Positions 42,490 through 52,136 of a stretch of DNA of 64,000 nt are shown here, one piece after another. A program made the position numbers and the translations under genes. This DNA is from Chryseobacterium daeguense DSM 19388 (GTDB taxonomy: Bacteria > Bacteroidota > Bacteroidia > Flavobacteriales > Weeksellaceae): the NCBI RefSeq assembly GCF_000430825.1, contig NZ_AUMT01000003.1, positions 124,001 through 188,000 on the forward strand, given 5' to 3'. Under the pieces are notes generated by a model. The model saw only the letters and a program-made list of their open reading frames with translations, did not search any database and was not told the origin of the DNA. Each line of letters begins with the position of its first letter. The stretch's first letter is position 1.

Positions 42490-45483
42490 TTAAAGGGTCA
42501 GCTGTACTCCCAATGAGTAAGTCCGTAAAGGGGGTAAGAAACCTACGGATGTAAATTCAGGATCAATTCCGAAATATTTCGTCCATGTCAGAAGATTCTG
42601 TCCCTGAAAGTAGACTTTAGCTTCCCGAAATACTGATGAGCGCATCGGAATGGTATAATTGATCTGAACATTTTTCAAGCGTATAAACGATCCGTCAGAC
42701 ACACTGGCTGTACTGGTCTGAAAAAGACTGTTAGAAGATGAATTCACAGATCGGTACGGCATATAAAGTCCGTTTGGATTTTGAGGAGACCAGACATTGA
42801 GCGCTTCCACCGGAAGATTGGTCATAATGCCCGGTGAGGTTATAATTGAGTTGTAATTTCTGCTCTGTTGTTTTACAAACTGTAAAAGGAAAGATAAGTT
42901 CCAGTTTCTGTATCTCAGCTCGTTGCTTAACCCTCCAAAAAACCGCTGGCCTATATTTTCAATAATCTGGCGGTCGTCTGGTGATGAGATTCTTCCGTCA
43001 CCGTTGAAATCCGTAAAGCTGTATAATCCTGTAGCGGGATTTATACCCGTTAACTGATACAGTTTAATGATTGAAATGGGTTCTCCAACAATATAGTTGT
43101 TCGCATAGGTAGAACCTTCAAGACCTGGAAATGAAATCAGTTTGTTCTGAGGAAATGTTATATTAAAAGAACTGTTCCATGAGAAGTTTTCAGATTTCAG
43201 AACATCTGCTCTCAATTCAAATTCAAAGCCTGTATTCTGAATAACTGCATCCAAGTTCGCTAAAACCGAACTGAACCCTGTTACTGCTGGTAGCTGGTAG
43301 CCTACCAACTGATTTCCGGAGCGGTTTCTGTAATATGCTGCCGTCATGTTCAGTCTGTTTTTGAACAATCCCAGTTCAAGAGCCGCCTCCATTTTCACTG
43401 TTCTTTCCCAACTGAAATCAGGATTGAATAATTTGGTTGGGCCGAGTCCTGACGTCCCATTATAAATCAGTGTTGATGTTGCAAACGTATTCAGATACTG
43501 ATAATCTCCGATATTATCACTACCTGAGGAACCAAAACTTCCTCGCAGTTTTCCGAAACTCAACCATGAACTATCTTTCAGGAAATTTTCTTCTGAAAAT
43601 AGCCATGCTGCTCCTACCGCACCGAAATTGGCAAACTTGTTATTATTTCCGAATCTGCTGCTTCCATCCCGCCTACCGGTAATGTTGACAATATATTTTT
43701 TATCAAACTGATAATTAACCCTTCCGAAAAATGCTGCATATCGGTATTCTGTGGTGATATGATCCAGAATGACCTTGGTCTGTGCCGCTCCGATATTATT
43801 AATAAAGGCATTGCTTTCATAACCGGTTCCCTGAATAGCACCTGATCCGTTGGTATCTCTCTGATAAGTTCCTCCCACCAAAATATCCAGCTGATGTTTT
43901 CCTTTTTTAAACAGCCAGGTGATCTGTGGTTCGACGACCATAGAAAAACGGTTCATATTACTTTTGGAAGACTGTGAATTAAGCGAAGTTGCTCCGGTGG
44001 AAGGATTAAAAGCTGTACTTGGGCGTAAAGACCATTCTTCAAGGGTATTATAGTTAAATCCTCCGTTAACCTTAATTCTGAAATTCTCAAATGCTTCATA
44101 TTCCGCACTCATATTATTCATGAACTGCAGATTATCGTTGGAATATGAATTCTCATAAGCGGCAACAGGATTGGTAAACGTGTTATTTTCCCAATTCAGA
44201 TTTCCGTTAGCATCATATAAAGCGGGTGCATTAGGAGAAAGACTGTACGCATTCCTTGTGATATCAGAATTGATCAGATTATTATCTAATGATGAAAATA
44301 AACTGGATGAGTTAAAACTGAATTTCCTGTCCTGAGAGCGGTGGCTGATATTTCCGGAAACCGTATTGGTTTTATACCTGAAATCCTGCCCGAATACTGT
44401 GGTCTGTTCCATATGTCCCAGGCTTACCAGAAAACTGGTGGTTTCACTTCCTCCGCTTAATGAAAGCTGTGTGTTGGACAAAGTGGCAAAATTCCCGATC
44501 AGTTCTTTTCTCCAGTCCGTGTAACGGTTGCTGTCCCAAACACCGTTCACATCATAGGCATTGGCAGGATACACAGAAATATTGTCATTGGCAAAAGCCT
44601 GTTTTCTCATGGCAAAATACTGTTCTGTGTTCATCATCTTGAGGTTGGATAAAGTCTCACTCAGAGCATAAGAAGAATTCAGGGAAAGTTTGACATTCCC
44701 TTTCTTTCCTCTTTTGGTGGTAATGAGCACTACTCCATTCGCTCCACGCGAACCGTAAATGGCAGTGGCATCGGCATCCTTGAGAATTTCAAAACTTTCA
44801 ATATCGTTGGGGCTGATTGCATTTAAAGGATTGATATCGGCATTCGGTAAAATTCCGGCTCCGTATCTTGAGGTAACACTTCCTCCAATGGGAACACCAT
44901 CCACTATATATAGGGGTTGGTTTCCGTCGGTATCCGAATTCGAACGGGTGCGGAGACTGTTTCGCCCACGAATCTGAATATCAAAACCTGCTCCGGGAGT
45001 TCCTGAGTTTTGGGTAATGCTTACTCCTGCCATTCTACCCTGCGCACTGGCAAGTACATTGGTCACGGGTTGATTTTCTATGTCTTTTGCTGAAACTTTG
45101 GCGATACTTCCGGTTCTTTCTTTGTCTTTGACCTTGTAGTAGCCTGCGTTGAGAATAACTTCTTCGATTCCCTTTACTTTTTGTTCTAAGCTGACATTTA
45201 CGACTGGATGATTGTTTGCTGTAATTTTTACTTCTGCATAATCAGGATGTCTGAACAATAGGATGGGATTTTCTGTACTAACCTCCAGTTGGTAAGTTCC
45301 GTTATTGCCGGTAAGGGTAACCTGATCACTGCCTTCCTGAGAGATAATAACTCCTGAAAGGGGTTTATCTGATGAAGTGACCGTACCGGAAATGGCGCGT
45401 TTTTGAGCCTGTATATTGATACTTACTGTTGTAAGCATAAGCCCAAAGAAAATACCTCCTATATTGTAATAGGATTTTTTCAT
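42490..45483 (-). CDS. SusC/RagA-family TonB-linked outer-membrane transporter
   Basis: A 997-residue TonB-dependent receptor. It has a signal peptide (about 1-27), an N-terminal carboxypeptidase-regulatory-like domain (about 29-105, GTVTSSDKPLSGVIISQEG), then a plug with DADATAIYGSRGANGVVLITTKRGKKG, the usual SusC plug signature, and a 22-strand barrel ending in YSLGVQLTL. It imports substrate delivered by the SusD lid using TonB energy. The gene heads the susC-susD-peptidase operon. The 640-base region upstream is gene-free and strongly structured. Confidence 0.94.
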   Translation of the reverse strand: MKKSYYNIGGIFFGLMLTTVSINIQAQKRAISGTVTSSDKPLSGVIISQEGSDQVTLTGNNGTYQLEVSTENPILLFRHPDYAEVKITANNHPVVNVSLEQKVKGIEEVILNAGYYKVKDKERTGSIAKVSAKDIENQPVTNVLASAQGRMAGVSITQNSGTPGAGFDIQIRGRNSLRTRSNSDTDGNQPLYIVDGVPIGGSVTSRYGAGILPNADINPLNAISPNDIESFEILKDADATAIYGSRGANGVVLITTKRGKKGNVKLSLNSSYALSETLSNLKMMNTEQYFAMRKQAFANDNISVYPANAYDVNGVWDSNRYTDWRKELIGNFATLSNTQLSLSGGSETTSFLVSLGHMEQTTVFGQDFRYKTNTVSGNISHRSQDRKFSFNSSSLFSSLDNNLINSDITRNAYSLSPNAPALYDANGNLNWENNTFTNPVAAYENSYSNDNLQFMNNMSAEYEAFENFRIKVNGGFNYNTLEEWSLRPSTAFNPSTGATSLNSQSSKSNMNRFSMVVEPQITWLFKKGKHQLDILVGGTYQRDTNGSGAIQGTGYESNAFINNIGAAQTKVILDHITTEYRYAAFFGRVNYQFDKKYIVNITGRRDGSSRFGNNNKFANFGAVGAAWLFSEENFLKDSSWLSFGKLRGSFGSSGSDNIGDYQYLNTFATSTLIYNGTSGLGPTKLFNPDFSWERTVKMEAALELGLFKNRLNMTAAYYRNRSGNQLVGYQLPAVTGFSSVLANLDAVIQNTGFEFELRADVLKSENFSWNSSFNITFPQNKLISFPGLEGSTYANNYIVGEPISIIKLYQLTGINPATGLYSFTDFNGDGRISSPDDRQIIENIGQRFFGGLSNELRYRNWNLSFLLQFVKQQSRNYNSIITSPGIMTNLPVEALNVWSPQNPNGLYMPYRSVNSSSNSLFQTSTASVSDGSFIRLKNVQINYTIPMRSSVFREAKVYFQGQNLLTWTKYFGIDPEFTSVGFLPPLRTYSLGVQLTL

Positions 45484-46125
45484 AGATTTGTAAAGGTTTT
45501 TAATTTTTAATTAGATAACTGATTTCAGCTCTTTCCCGTAGGTCTGCAAACTGTATGGGAAGGGCTTTTTCTTTTTCTGATTTAATTTTGCTGTTTTGGA
45601 TTCATGTGGATAATGTAAAGACTTTCCTGATGCCCTTTGGTATGAAAAAGGACTGGTGAGGTTCTGCAAGCAGTGACCTAAAGGCACCGGAAAGAATTTA
45701 ATATGAATGAAATCTGTGTCCCAAGTTGGCTTTTTACGGCCTCAATAGGTTGTACCCTCCTATTGTATCGTGCATGATACTATTTTGTAAGCAGGGCTTA
45801 GATTGTAATGTAGAAATGAGCGAACAGCATTGAAAAAAGACGGCATGGGAACTCTACATTATCCACTATTGAGGTACTGGTATACCGTGCAACAGATAAG
45901 AGGAAGAGACCCACGCCTAGGTCGTGAGCCGCTTACTTATCCTCTCGTTGCTTTAAAGTACCAGTTTTCAATAGCGAGATTCTAAGCAATAGCTTCTAAT
46001 ATTCTTTGAAGTATCGCAAAGTTAACAAACAAATATTTATCTGTCAACAATAATTTCAAATATACAAAAATTATCGGTACGGCATAGCGTAACGATATTA
46101 TTTTTTTGAAATTGTTAATTGCGCT
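45484..46125. other. Gene-free structured leader region upstream of susC
   Basis: No ORF is supportable across about 640 bases. On the minus strand, toward the SusC gene, several hairpins can be drawn: a 5-bp GTATC...GATAC stem near 45766-45780, an AATGTAG/CTACATT pair around 45807-45860, the long hairpin at 45866-45974, and a CCC(A/T)TCCC-type stem near 45530-45565. The GC content of the right part is higher than its surroundings. This could be a regulatory leader or a stand-alone small RNA. It matches no riboswitch that I can recognise by eye. Confidence 0.45.
45866..45974 (-). ncRNA. Candidate structured RNA or long hairpin upstream of susC
   Basis: CTATTGA at 45866-45872 pairs with TCAATAG at 45968-45974. 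Inside lie paired ACTGGTA/TACCAGT, GCAAC/GTTGC and a GATAAG/CTTATC-type stem, closing with CACG(CCTAGGT)CGTG. About 110 bases fold into one interrupted hairpin. Pairs with several separate helices argue against chance, but covariation has not been examined. Strand is assigned because susC is on the minus strand. Confidence 0.4.
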
Positions 46126-46434
46126 GTGAATACTGAACAAAATATTTACAAAATTAAAATCATTATTTCCTTAAAAAAACTTTTGGAGAGAGGTAAAAGC
46201 CTGCAAAAAGAACTGAAGGATAATAAGGTTGTTTACAGCTATCATGGAGTTGCTTCTAATGCACTCCTGCGAAAAGCAACAATTAATGATACTTTAAATG
46301 GTATTACATCACCGAAAGCCACAACTTTAATTAGTATTGTTGAAGCTATGGAATTTACTATGTCTGATTTTGGTAGAGAGTTTGATAGTATTTTAGATGA
46401 GGAAATAAAAACATATCAGGATGAAAACTCATAA
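46126..46434 (+). CDS. Small XRE-like helix-turn-helix protein
   Basis: A 102-residue protein starting at GTG. The centre shows a helix-turn-helix-like pattern, ALLRKATINDTLNGITSPKATTLISIVEAM, with the Thr-Leu-Ser-Gly-like turn typical of XRE-family repressors, followed by FTMSDFGREFD. An N-terminal charged helix may mediate dimerisation. No phage genes are nearby. It may regulate itself or adjacent genes; no operator repeat was recognised in front of it. Confidence 0.6.
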   Translation: MNTEQNIYKIKIIISLKKLLERGKSLQKELKDNKVVYSYHGVASNALLRKATINDTLNGITSPKATTLISIVEAMEFTMSDFGREFDSILDEEIKTYQDENS

Positions 46435-46440
46435 AATATT

Positions 46441-46659
46441 TCATTCTGATTTGCCGATTTGTCTATAATATCTATCAGAACATTGCTGTAGAACTTCCTC
46501 AGATTCTTTTAAGAGTTTCGCTTTCTGTTGTAAGTCTGTCTCCTTCTGCTTTAACTCCTTCTCTGAATTATTAAGCCTGGTCTTGCTTTGGTAAAATAGC
46601 ACTGATAAACTGATGATTGCTAATGTTGCAATTACACTGTAGATTTTTAGTGTTTTCAT
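46441..46659 (-). CDS. Small single-pass membrane coiled-coil protein
   Basis: A 72-residue protein with one N-terminal transmembrane helix (about 7-23) followed by a Lys/Glu/Leu-rich coiled coil (KTRLNNSEKELKQKETDLQQ). It ends six bases from the convergent HTH gene. No family was recognised and no catalytic residues are visible, so it may be structural or not a conserved gene. Confidence 0.5.
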   Translation of the reverse strand: MKTLKIYSVIATLAIISLSVLFYQSKTRLNNSEKELKQKETDLQQKAKLLKESEEVLQQCSDRYYRQIGKSE

Positions 46660-46750
46660 ATATGTGTTTTTGCAAATATATTACAATACTATACAATCTA
46701 TAGCTCTTTAAAATGTACATTTGAGAATAATAAAAACTTTTAATCAGCAA

Positions 46751-47440
46751 ATGTCAACTAAAATATTCAATATTATAAAGTCATTTTTCAACATAATAAT
46801 TATAACGACATCATTAATACTAGTAGGAGTATCAGCGAGTGCCTTATTTATTGTTCAAAAAAATCTCTGTAATGACTATTTTGATCCTAGTATCCTAGGA
46901 TTAAATAATTACATTAAAGAATTTAGTGAATTCAAAGAATTATTTGCTGCAACAATAACACTAATCGTTGCTTACTTTGGGATACTAAGATTAACTACCG
47001 CCGAGGTTGCCAACAGAGAAAAGGTAAAACAGGACAGATTTAATGAGTGGAAAAATTTATTAGATATACGAATTATTGAAGTCGAAAAAAACAATAATTT
47101 TTTTAAGAGACAATTTGCTGATTTACGATGGAAGTTATTTGAAAGGTTATATGAAAATAAGATGGAAATAAATTCTGCAAAAGAATTAAATAAAATTTTT
47201 GACGATAAGATGCGAAGCTCTGTAAGGTTTCTGGAAGAAAATAATGATAAATATTTTGGAAAGGAAGTGTCTCCAGACAAGCATTACAGCTATATGTACA
47301 CAGATTTTCAATTTATATTTTTGGGATTGCTGGATAAATATTACGATGGTATGGAAGACGACCTGAAAAATATCATTTTGAATTCTCTAAATCCGCAAAG
47401 AGTTATTAATTACGATCGATATATTTCAACATTTAAATAA
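46751..47440 (+). CDS. Hypothetical two-helix membrane protein
   Basis: About 229 residues from the ATG at 46751; an in-frame TTG at 46721 would add ten residues and has no clear advantage. Two hydrophobic helices (about 13-37 and 63-82) are followed by a long, charged, mostly helical cytoplasmic domain (about 85-229). The layout, two membrane helices and a helical soluble domain, resembles some phage-defence or toxin proteins, but no family was recognised. It lies 160 bases before the DUF5677-like gene. Confidence 0.55.
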   Translation: MSTKIFNIIKSFFNIIIITTSLILVGVSASALFIVQKNLCNDYFDPSILGLNNYIKEFSEFKELFAATITLIVAYFGILRLTTAEVANREKVKQDRFNEWKNLLDIRIIEVEKNNNFFKRQFADLRWKLFERLYENKMEINSAKELNKIFDDKMRSSVRFLEENNDKYFGKEVSPDKHYSYMYTDFQFIFLGLLDKYYDGMEDDLKNIILNSLNPQRVINYDRYISTFK

Positions 47441-47599
47441 AAAATTTTATTCAATATAAAAACTTACTTTTTGTTGTTGCTAATTAGAAAATAAGGTTAT
47501 AATTAAAAACAAATCAAAAGGGTTTAAAAAATAATTAACAATTAGTAAATATTTTTTAGTGCGCAAAAAGAACGCGCACTTCAGTAATTACTTTGCATT

Positions 47600-48415
47600 A
47601 TGAATATAACAGTTAAAGACTTAGAGCTATTAGTAAACGATAAAAACAAATCAGTTTACAATTCAATGTATGATATAATTCTAGGTCAGTTCGAGGACGC
47701 CTTACGTTACATTGACATTGACAATCTTAATGAAGAAAGACAAAAGGTATTAGGAACCTGCGGAATTTATTTAAGTTCGATTGTGGAACTATTACATACA
47801 CTGCGTGATTTAATAGATAAAGGTTATATTGAAAGTGCTGGCTCAATTGCTACTGCATGTTGGGAGCGTATTTTAACATTGAGGAAAATTTTAATTGAGC
47901 CTATACCAAATGCTCAACTTCATACAGATCATGCATTAACTAAGAAAACACCTTGGAGAGTTTACGACATGGTCTGTGATGTTTTAGAGAATGAACGTAG
48001 AATTAAAAACATTACAACCAAACGTCCTTTTGAAGAAAAGAATTTTTATATGCAGTATACTGTTTTAAGTAGTATTAAGCATGGAAACCCATATACTATC
48101 TCCTATCTATATCGACCTGATTATAGCTCAGATATAAAGTTGTTTAAGCTTAAATCAAATGATAGTTTAGAGGACAAGGATTTAAAAATATATATCAAGA
48201 TGTTAATTATCGACAATGCTCTTGACGCTCTTATTGATTACAGTAAAGAGTTTAGATCAAATTATAGTTTTTTAGAAGATTTGAGGCAAGAATTCGACGG
48301 CCTTATTGCTTCCGTAGAATTACAAGTTCCTTCTATAATGTTGACTACCCCAGAAGAAATGGGACAAGATTATTGGGATTATCTAATTGAATTAGAAAAG
48401 AGACGTAGATTTTAA
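47600..48415 (+). CDS. DUF5677-like all-helical protein
   Basis: A 271-residue protein without signal or membrane helices. The helix pair CGIYLSSIVELLHTLRDLI and GYIESAGSIATACWERILTL resembles DUF5677 and related HEPN-like helical bundles, where a small hydrophobic four-helix core carries short polar motifs. No clear R-x4-6-H catalytic motif was found. It starts a run of three helical proteins that includes AbiV, 24 bases upstream of the AbiV gene. A phage-defence association is inferred from context. Confidence 0.55.
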   Translation: MNITVKDLELLVNDKNKSVYNSMYDIILGQFEDALRYIDIDNLNEERQKVLGTCGIYLSSIVELLHTLRDLIDKGYIESAGSIATACWERILTLRKILIEPIPNAQLHTDHALTKKTPWRVYDMVCDVLENERRIKNITTKRPFEEKNFYMQYTVLSSIKHGNPYTISYLYRPDYSSDIKLFKLKSNDSLEDKDLKIYIKMLIIDNALDALIDYSKEFRSNYSFLEDLRQEFDGLIASVELQVPSIMLTTPEEMGQDYWDYLIELEKRRRF

Positions 48416-48439
48416 TACTAATTTTTAAAAGTGTAAAAG

Positions 48440-49006
48440 ATGACTGTCGATAGAGAAACCTTAGAACAAGCGATTTCAAATGCATTGATTAATGCAAAGG
48501 AACTTTATGAGGAAGCCGAAATACTTAAATGTGAAAAAAAATACGCTAGATCCTATACACTATTCCATCTGGCAATTGAGGAAGTTGGAAAAGTATTTGT
48601 GATATTTAAATATTTATTAGCCAATGATTATTCAGATGAAAAACTGAAAAAATTTTATATTGAATTTAGGCAACACAAAATTAAAATTGATTTATCAACA
48701 AACATCGACGTTTTTGCACTCTGGGCCAAAGATGGAGCTTTAAGTAATCAGATACTTGAAAATGCAACATATTCTAAAGAACAAATTGACAAATTAAATA
48801 ATTTAAAAAACTTTAGTTTATATTCATTTATACACAATAGCAGTAGCTACAACCCGTCTGATGTAATTAAATCTGAAGACGTAGATCAGATTAATATGAT
48901 TGCAGATTACAGAATTAAAGGCACAGAAGATTTAACTAATATATTTTTATCAGATTTAGATAGGCTTATTGGAGTTGTAGCAAAATCTAAAATTGAGAAT
49001 AAGTAG
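48440..49006 (+). CDS. abiV: AbiV-family abortive infection protein
   Basis: A 188-residue protein with the AbiV core ARSYTLFHLAIEEVGKVFVIF (about 33-53) followed by FRQHKIKIDL, the conserved acidic-Glu-Glu-Val-Gly and Arg-x-His pattern of the family. AbiV belongs to the HEPN-related helical group. In lactococci it blocks late phage gene expression through interaction with a phage early protein; for this homologue the phage target is unknown. It lies 24 bases after the DUF5677-like gene. Confidence 0.82.
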   Translation: MTVDRETLEQAISNALINAKELYEEAEILKCEKKYARSYTLFHLAIEEVGKVFVIFKYLLANDYSDEKLKKFYIEFRQHKIKIDLSTNIDVFALWAKDGALSNQILENATYSKEQIDKLNNLKNFSLYSFIHNSSSYNPSDVIKSEDVDQINMIADYRIKGTEDLTNIFLSDLDRLIGVVAKSKIENK

Positions 49007-49100
49007 ACTACATTTTTAAATGCAACTTTTAAAATAGATTTAGCATTCAATAACTTAAATTATTACTGAACTATTTAATAATGAATATTTCAAAATTTTA

Positions 49101-50303
49101 TTGAAAATGATGACAATTGAAAACTTAATTAATACTGTTTCTGGTGGGCTTAAAATGATTCACATTTTGAATGCTAATTGTGATGAAATAAATGTCAAGG
49201 AAGTTAGTTTATTAAATGAAGATACTCTTTGCTGTAGTTTTTACCCCGTTTCGCAAAAATCTAATGATATTAAATTGGAGATTGCTACAATTATGGGATT
49301 TTTCAATGGCTTTTTTAGAGACACTTCTTATGAAAACATTAATCTCAATTATTATGCAGTTCGAGCATACGACATAAACAATGTGGAAATATTGAACGCT
49401 CTATCAACTAAATCAGCTGCAGAATGTATAGGAAAAGGAAAATCAATTGAATGGCTCAAATTAACCCTTTTTCAAGAAAACACAGAAGACTATCGTCTAT
49501 CGCAAGCGAAGCAAATTATTTCTGAAATTGAGAATGGTCTTAGAGAAATTGTAAAAATTAAACTCAGAAGCAAGCTTGGAGATGAGTGGTGGGACATTGG
49601 ACTGAACAATAAATTGGGAGCAGAAGTAAAAGAAATGTACTCCAAACAATTTGATATTGATTGTAGTAATGGTGATATTTTAATATCTTACACATTTACT
49701 CTACAATTAAAAAAAATCATCTTAACTCACTTTAATTTATTCAAATCTTATTTTCAAACCCAAACTAATTTTGAAAGTTTGATGGATAATTTAAATAAAA
49801 TGCGACGAGAGGAAGCACATAACAGATCTATTTCTGATTTAGATTTGAATAATCTTAGGGATTTACACGAAAAACTACTATCTAAAGTTTTAATTGATTT
49901 GCCATCTTTTCAATCAGTTTTTCTAACTGAAAACTGGAGAATAAAAATAAAAAGCATCTTTACTGAAAAACAGTATAAATCGGTTCACAGTGAATTTGAA
50001 ATAAATACTGAATTTGATCTTGAAAAGAAGCTACTGAAGATAAAAGAAAATCTGACTTCTCTAATTTCATATTTAAATGATACATTAATAAAATTGCGCT
50101 CAATTACTGTACCTATCCATAAAAAAGAACTTCATAATGAGTTAATATTCTGTTATGAAAAACAGAAAAATCTACAAGAATCGTTATTTGAACAAACACT
50201 AACGCTGAATAATGAAAAAATAAATTCGATTGTTAATGAAATAAGATTACACGAAATTAAAATGAATGAATTTTCATCAAAAATTTTATTAAGTGAAAAC
50301 TAA
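49101..50303 (+). CDS. HEPN-like protein with Swt1-type motif
   Basis: A 400-residue protein with no signal or membrane helix. The central part holds GLREIVKIKLRSKLGDEWWDIGL and then LNKMRREEAHNRSIS, an R-x4-H motif in a helical context as in HEPN ribonucleases of the Swt1-like type. A long coiled-coil C-terminal part (about 300-400) follows. HEPN proteins in defence islands often cleave RNA when activated. It lies 94 bases after the AbiV gene. RNase activity is inferred from the motif only. Confidence 0.6.
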   Translation: MKMMTIENLINTVSGGLKMIHILNANCDEINVKEVSLLNEDTLCCSFYPVSQKSNDIKLEIATIMGFFNGFFRDTSYENINLNYYAVRAYDINNVEILNALSTKSAAECIGKGKSIEWLKLTLFQENTEDYRLSQAKQIISEIENGLREIVKIKLRSKLGDEWWDIGLNNKLGAEVKEMYSKQFDIDCSNGDILISYTFTLQLKKIILTHFNLFKSYFQTQTNFESLMDNLNKMRREEAHNRSISDLDLNNLRDLHEKLLSKVLIDLPSFQSVFLTENWRIKIKSIFTEKQYKSVHSEFEINTEFDLEKKLLKIKENLTSLISYLNDTLIKLRSITVPIHKKELHNELIFCYEKQKNLQESLFEQTLTLNNEKINSIVNEIRLHEIKMNEFSSKILLSEN

Positions 50304-50340
50304 GAAAATTATATCTTTGAAAAATTTGTAGAAATTTTCA

Positions 50341-51504
50341 TTATTTATAAGGGTTTTTAATCTCCTTACTAATAGAAGTTCTAAAGGGATAGTTATCTTT
50401 AAGCAACTTTTCCATTTCTGGGTCAAAAATCCATTCCTCATCTAAAAAAAACCATATAGCGTCTACTTTATCCAAATTTTGGGGGTTTCGATAAATAGCA
50501 GCCCCTAAAGCCTTTTGTGATTTATTATCATATTTAATCGCATATGTTAAATTTCTCAGAGCTGCTTGAGCATTGTGACAGTCTTTAGAATTTAATGGAA
50601 TAAATACAAAAGCACACTGCGTTCTAGAAGAGTACATTTTATAGGGTGTTACAAATTCAAACTTTTCGCATTTTTCTATTGCCATAGAAATCCGCTTTTT
50701 GAATTCGACGAGTTCAGATCTGTGTAATTTTGCAATTGCCCTAATTATTGGATAATAATATGTTGTATTACTCGATGGATTGATAATGGCATTTTGAAAA
50801 TTTGCGACTAACATTGAAATGTCGAAATCTTCATTCTTTCTCAATTGGTCTTTTAAATTGTTAATATAATTTGCATCATAATGATCAACATTTGGGGTTT
50901 CAAAAAAATGTCCTAAAAGATATTGTTCAGGAACCCGATGTGCTCCTGGCTTATAAAACTCAAAAAAGTCTTCTCTAAAATCCATGTATTCACTAACTTC
51001 AGTTGGTGTGATCAGATACTTACAGATATGTAAATAGTCCTCAATGTGGAAAAGGTGGATATAGCCTGCTTCAGAACTTTCATAAAATTTCTGAAATCTT
51101 AACTCGTCAGGAAAATCATCATTTGTAGAATAGATGATAATTTTTTTTATATCAAGAGATTTTCCGGCATCTTTGACATCCATCTTATGTCCTTTCTCAT
51201 TTTCAATAATTATTGAATCTTCCCGATCAAAGTAATTTAAGGTGGTCTTAATCTGTTTTACCGCTTTATTCATCACTTTATTTTTGAACCAGTTCTTATA
51301 ATTAGAAGATTCTTTACTCATTTCTTTGATTTGAAAAATAAAGCAGTATTCATCCAGCCAGACAACATTATCAGCCAGCTCCTGTTCAGAACTATTTTTT
51401 AAATTCTTAAAATCATTATTACTAAATGTAAATTCCTTAAAAAAAACATTTTGATTAATTATCGATAGCTGACTTTCCGATTTTGTCTTCTCACTTCCAC
51501 TCAT
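50341..51504 (-). CDS. Nuclease-like hypothetical protein
   Basis: A 387-residue protein. Near residues 41-61 it has ELADNVVWLDEYCFIFQIKE, which could be a PD-(D/E)xK-type core (E...D...QxK), though the middle acidic residue spacing is not certain. The middle and C-terminal regions are not recognisable. It is the most distal gene of a minus-strand block with a second nuclease-like gene 18 bases upstream, AlkB and the S24 repressor. Possible roles are restriction-like defence or repair; none is proven. Confidence 0.5.
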   Translation of the reverse strand: MSGSEKTKSESQLSIINQNVFFKEFTFSNNDFKNLKNSSEQELADNVVWLDEYCFIFQIKEMSKESSNYKNWFKNKVMNKAVKQIKTTLNYFDREDSIIIENEKGHKMDVKDAGKSLDIKKIIIYSTNDDFPDELRFQKFYESSEAGYIHLFHIEDYLHICKYLITPTEVSEYMDFREDFFEFYKPGAHRVPEQYLLGHFFETPNVDHYDANYINNLKDQLRKNEDFDISMLVANFQNAIINPSSNTTYYYPIIRAIAKLHRSELVEFKKRISMAIEKCEKFEFVTPYKMYSSRTQCAFVFIPLNSKDCHNAQAALRNLTYAIKYDNKSQKALGAAIYRNPQNLDKVDAIWFFLDEEWIFDPEMEKLLKDNYPFRTSISKEIKNPYK

Positions 51505-51522
51505 TATAATAAAATTTAATTT

Positions 51523-52131
51523 TTATTCTGCTAATAAATTCTCTAATGTATCAAAAGAAATATGATCATAATCTTTAATAACATAATATATTCTTGAAAG
51601 ATTATTAATCTCATCTCTATGATCTTTCAAAAACAAAATATTTCTCTCAAATATATCCGGGTCATCTATTATTTGTACAAATACACTTTTATGATATTCT
51701 AAAACATCAATGTATTTATCCAGCTTAATTAAATCTTTTTTAAGGTCTTCCTTTGAGTTCTTAACTGCAATTACCGTTTTAATTTCACACGCCAATATCT
51801 GTTGGTTTAAATTATTTTGCTGTTCGTGTAGAACCAAGTCCGGGTAGACAATATTAATATCACGTCTGTACACTGATCCATCTTTTCTAATCTCGCCATT
51901 AATTATTAAGTTGTCATATTGAAAAATTTCAGAAACAATTCTCCACTGATGGTATAACTCATAGGCAAAAACTCTTTCACACATTTGTTCAGCAACTCCT
52001 CCATACGGCCATAATAAATACTTGCTGTCAACATTTGCAAGAGCCAGTAATAAGTCATTAAGATATTTATCTTCACAATTTTCTCTGTTAATATGTAGCA
52101 AATGCGAATCTTGGTTATAAATTTTTTTCAT
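51523..52131 (-). CDS. PD-(D/E)xK-like nuclease of unknown role
   Basis: A 202-residue protein. The segment CERVFAYELYHQWR and the strand pair YPDLVLHEQQNN, then ILACEIKTVIAV, give the PD...ExK core typical of restriction-type endonucleases (E in AYELYH, D in PDLVL, E-x-K in CEIKT). The remaining part is helical with several hydrophobic strands. It lies 5 bases downstream of AlkB and 18 bases upstream of the other nuclease-like gene, so all may respond to the same damage-type signal. Confidence 0.6.
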   Translation of the reverse strand: MKKIYNQDSHLLHINRENCEDKYLNDLLLALANVDSKYLLWPYGGVAEQMCERVFAYELYHQWRIVSEIFQYDNLIINGEIRKDGSVYRRDINIVYPDLVLHEQQNNLNQQILACEIKTVIAVKNSKEDLKKDLIKLDKYIDVLEYHKSVFVQIIDDPDIFERNILFLKDHRDEINNLSRIYYVIKDYDHISFDTLENLLAE

Positions 52132-52136
52132 TTTTA

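Noticed and set aside
45484..46125. Retron, group II intron or transposon remnant in the structured leader
   Set aside because: No reverse transcriptase or transposase lies nearby, and no intron-domain or insertion-end motif was seen.
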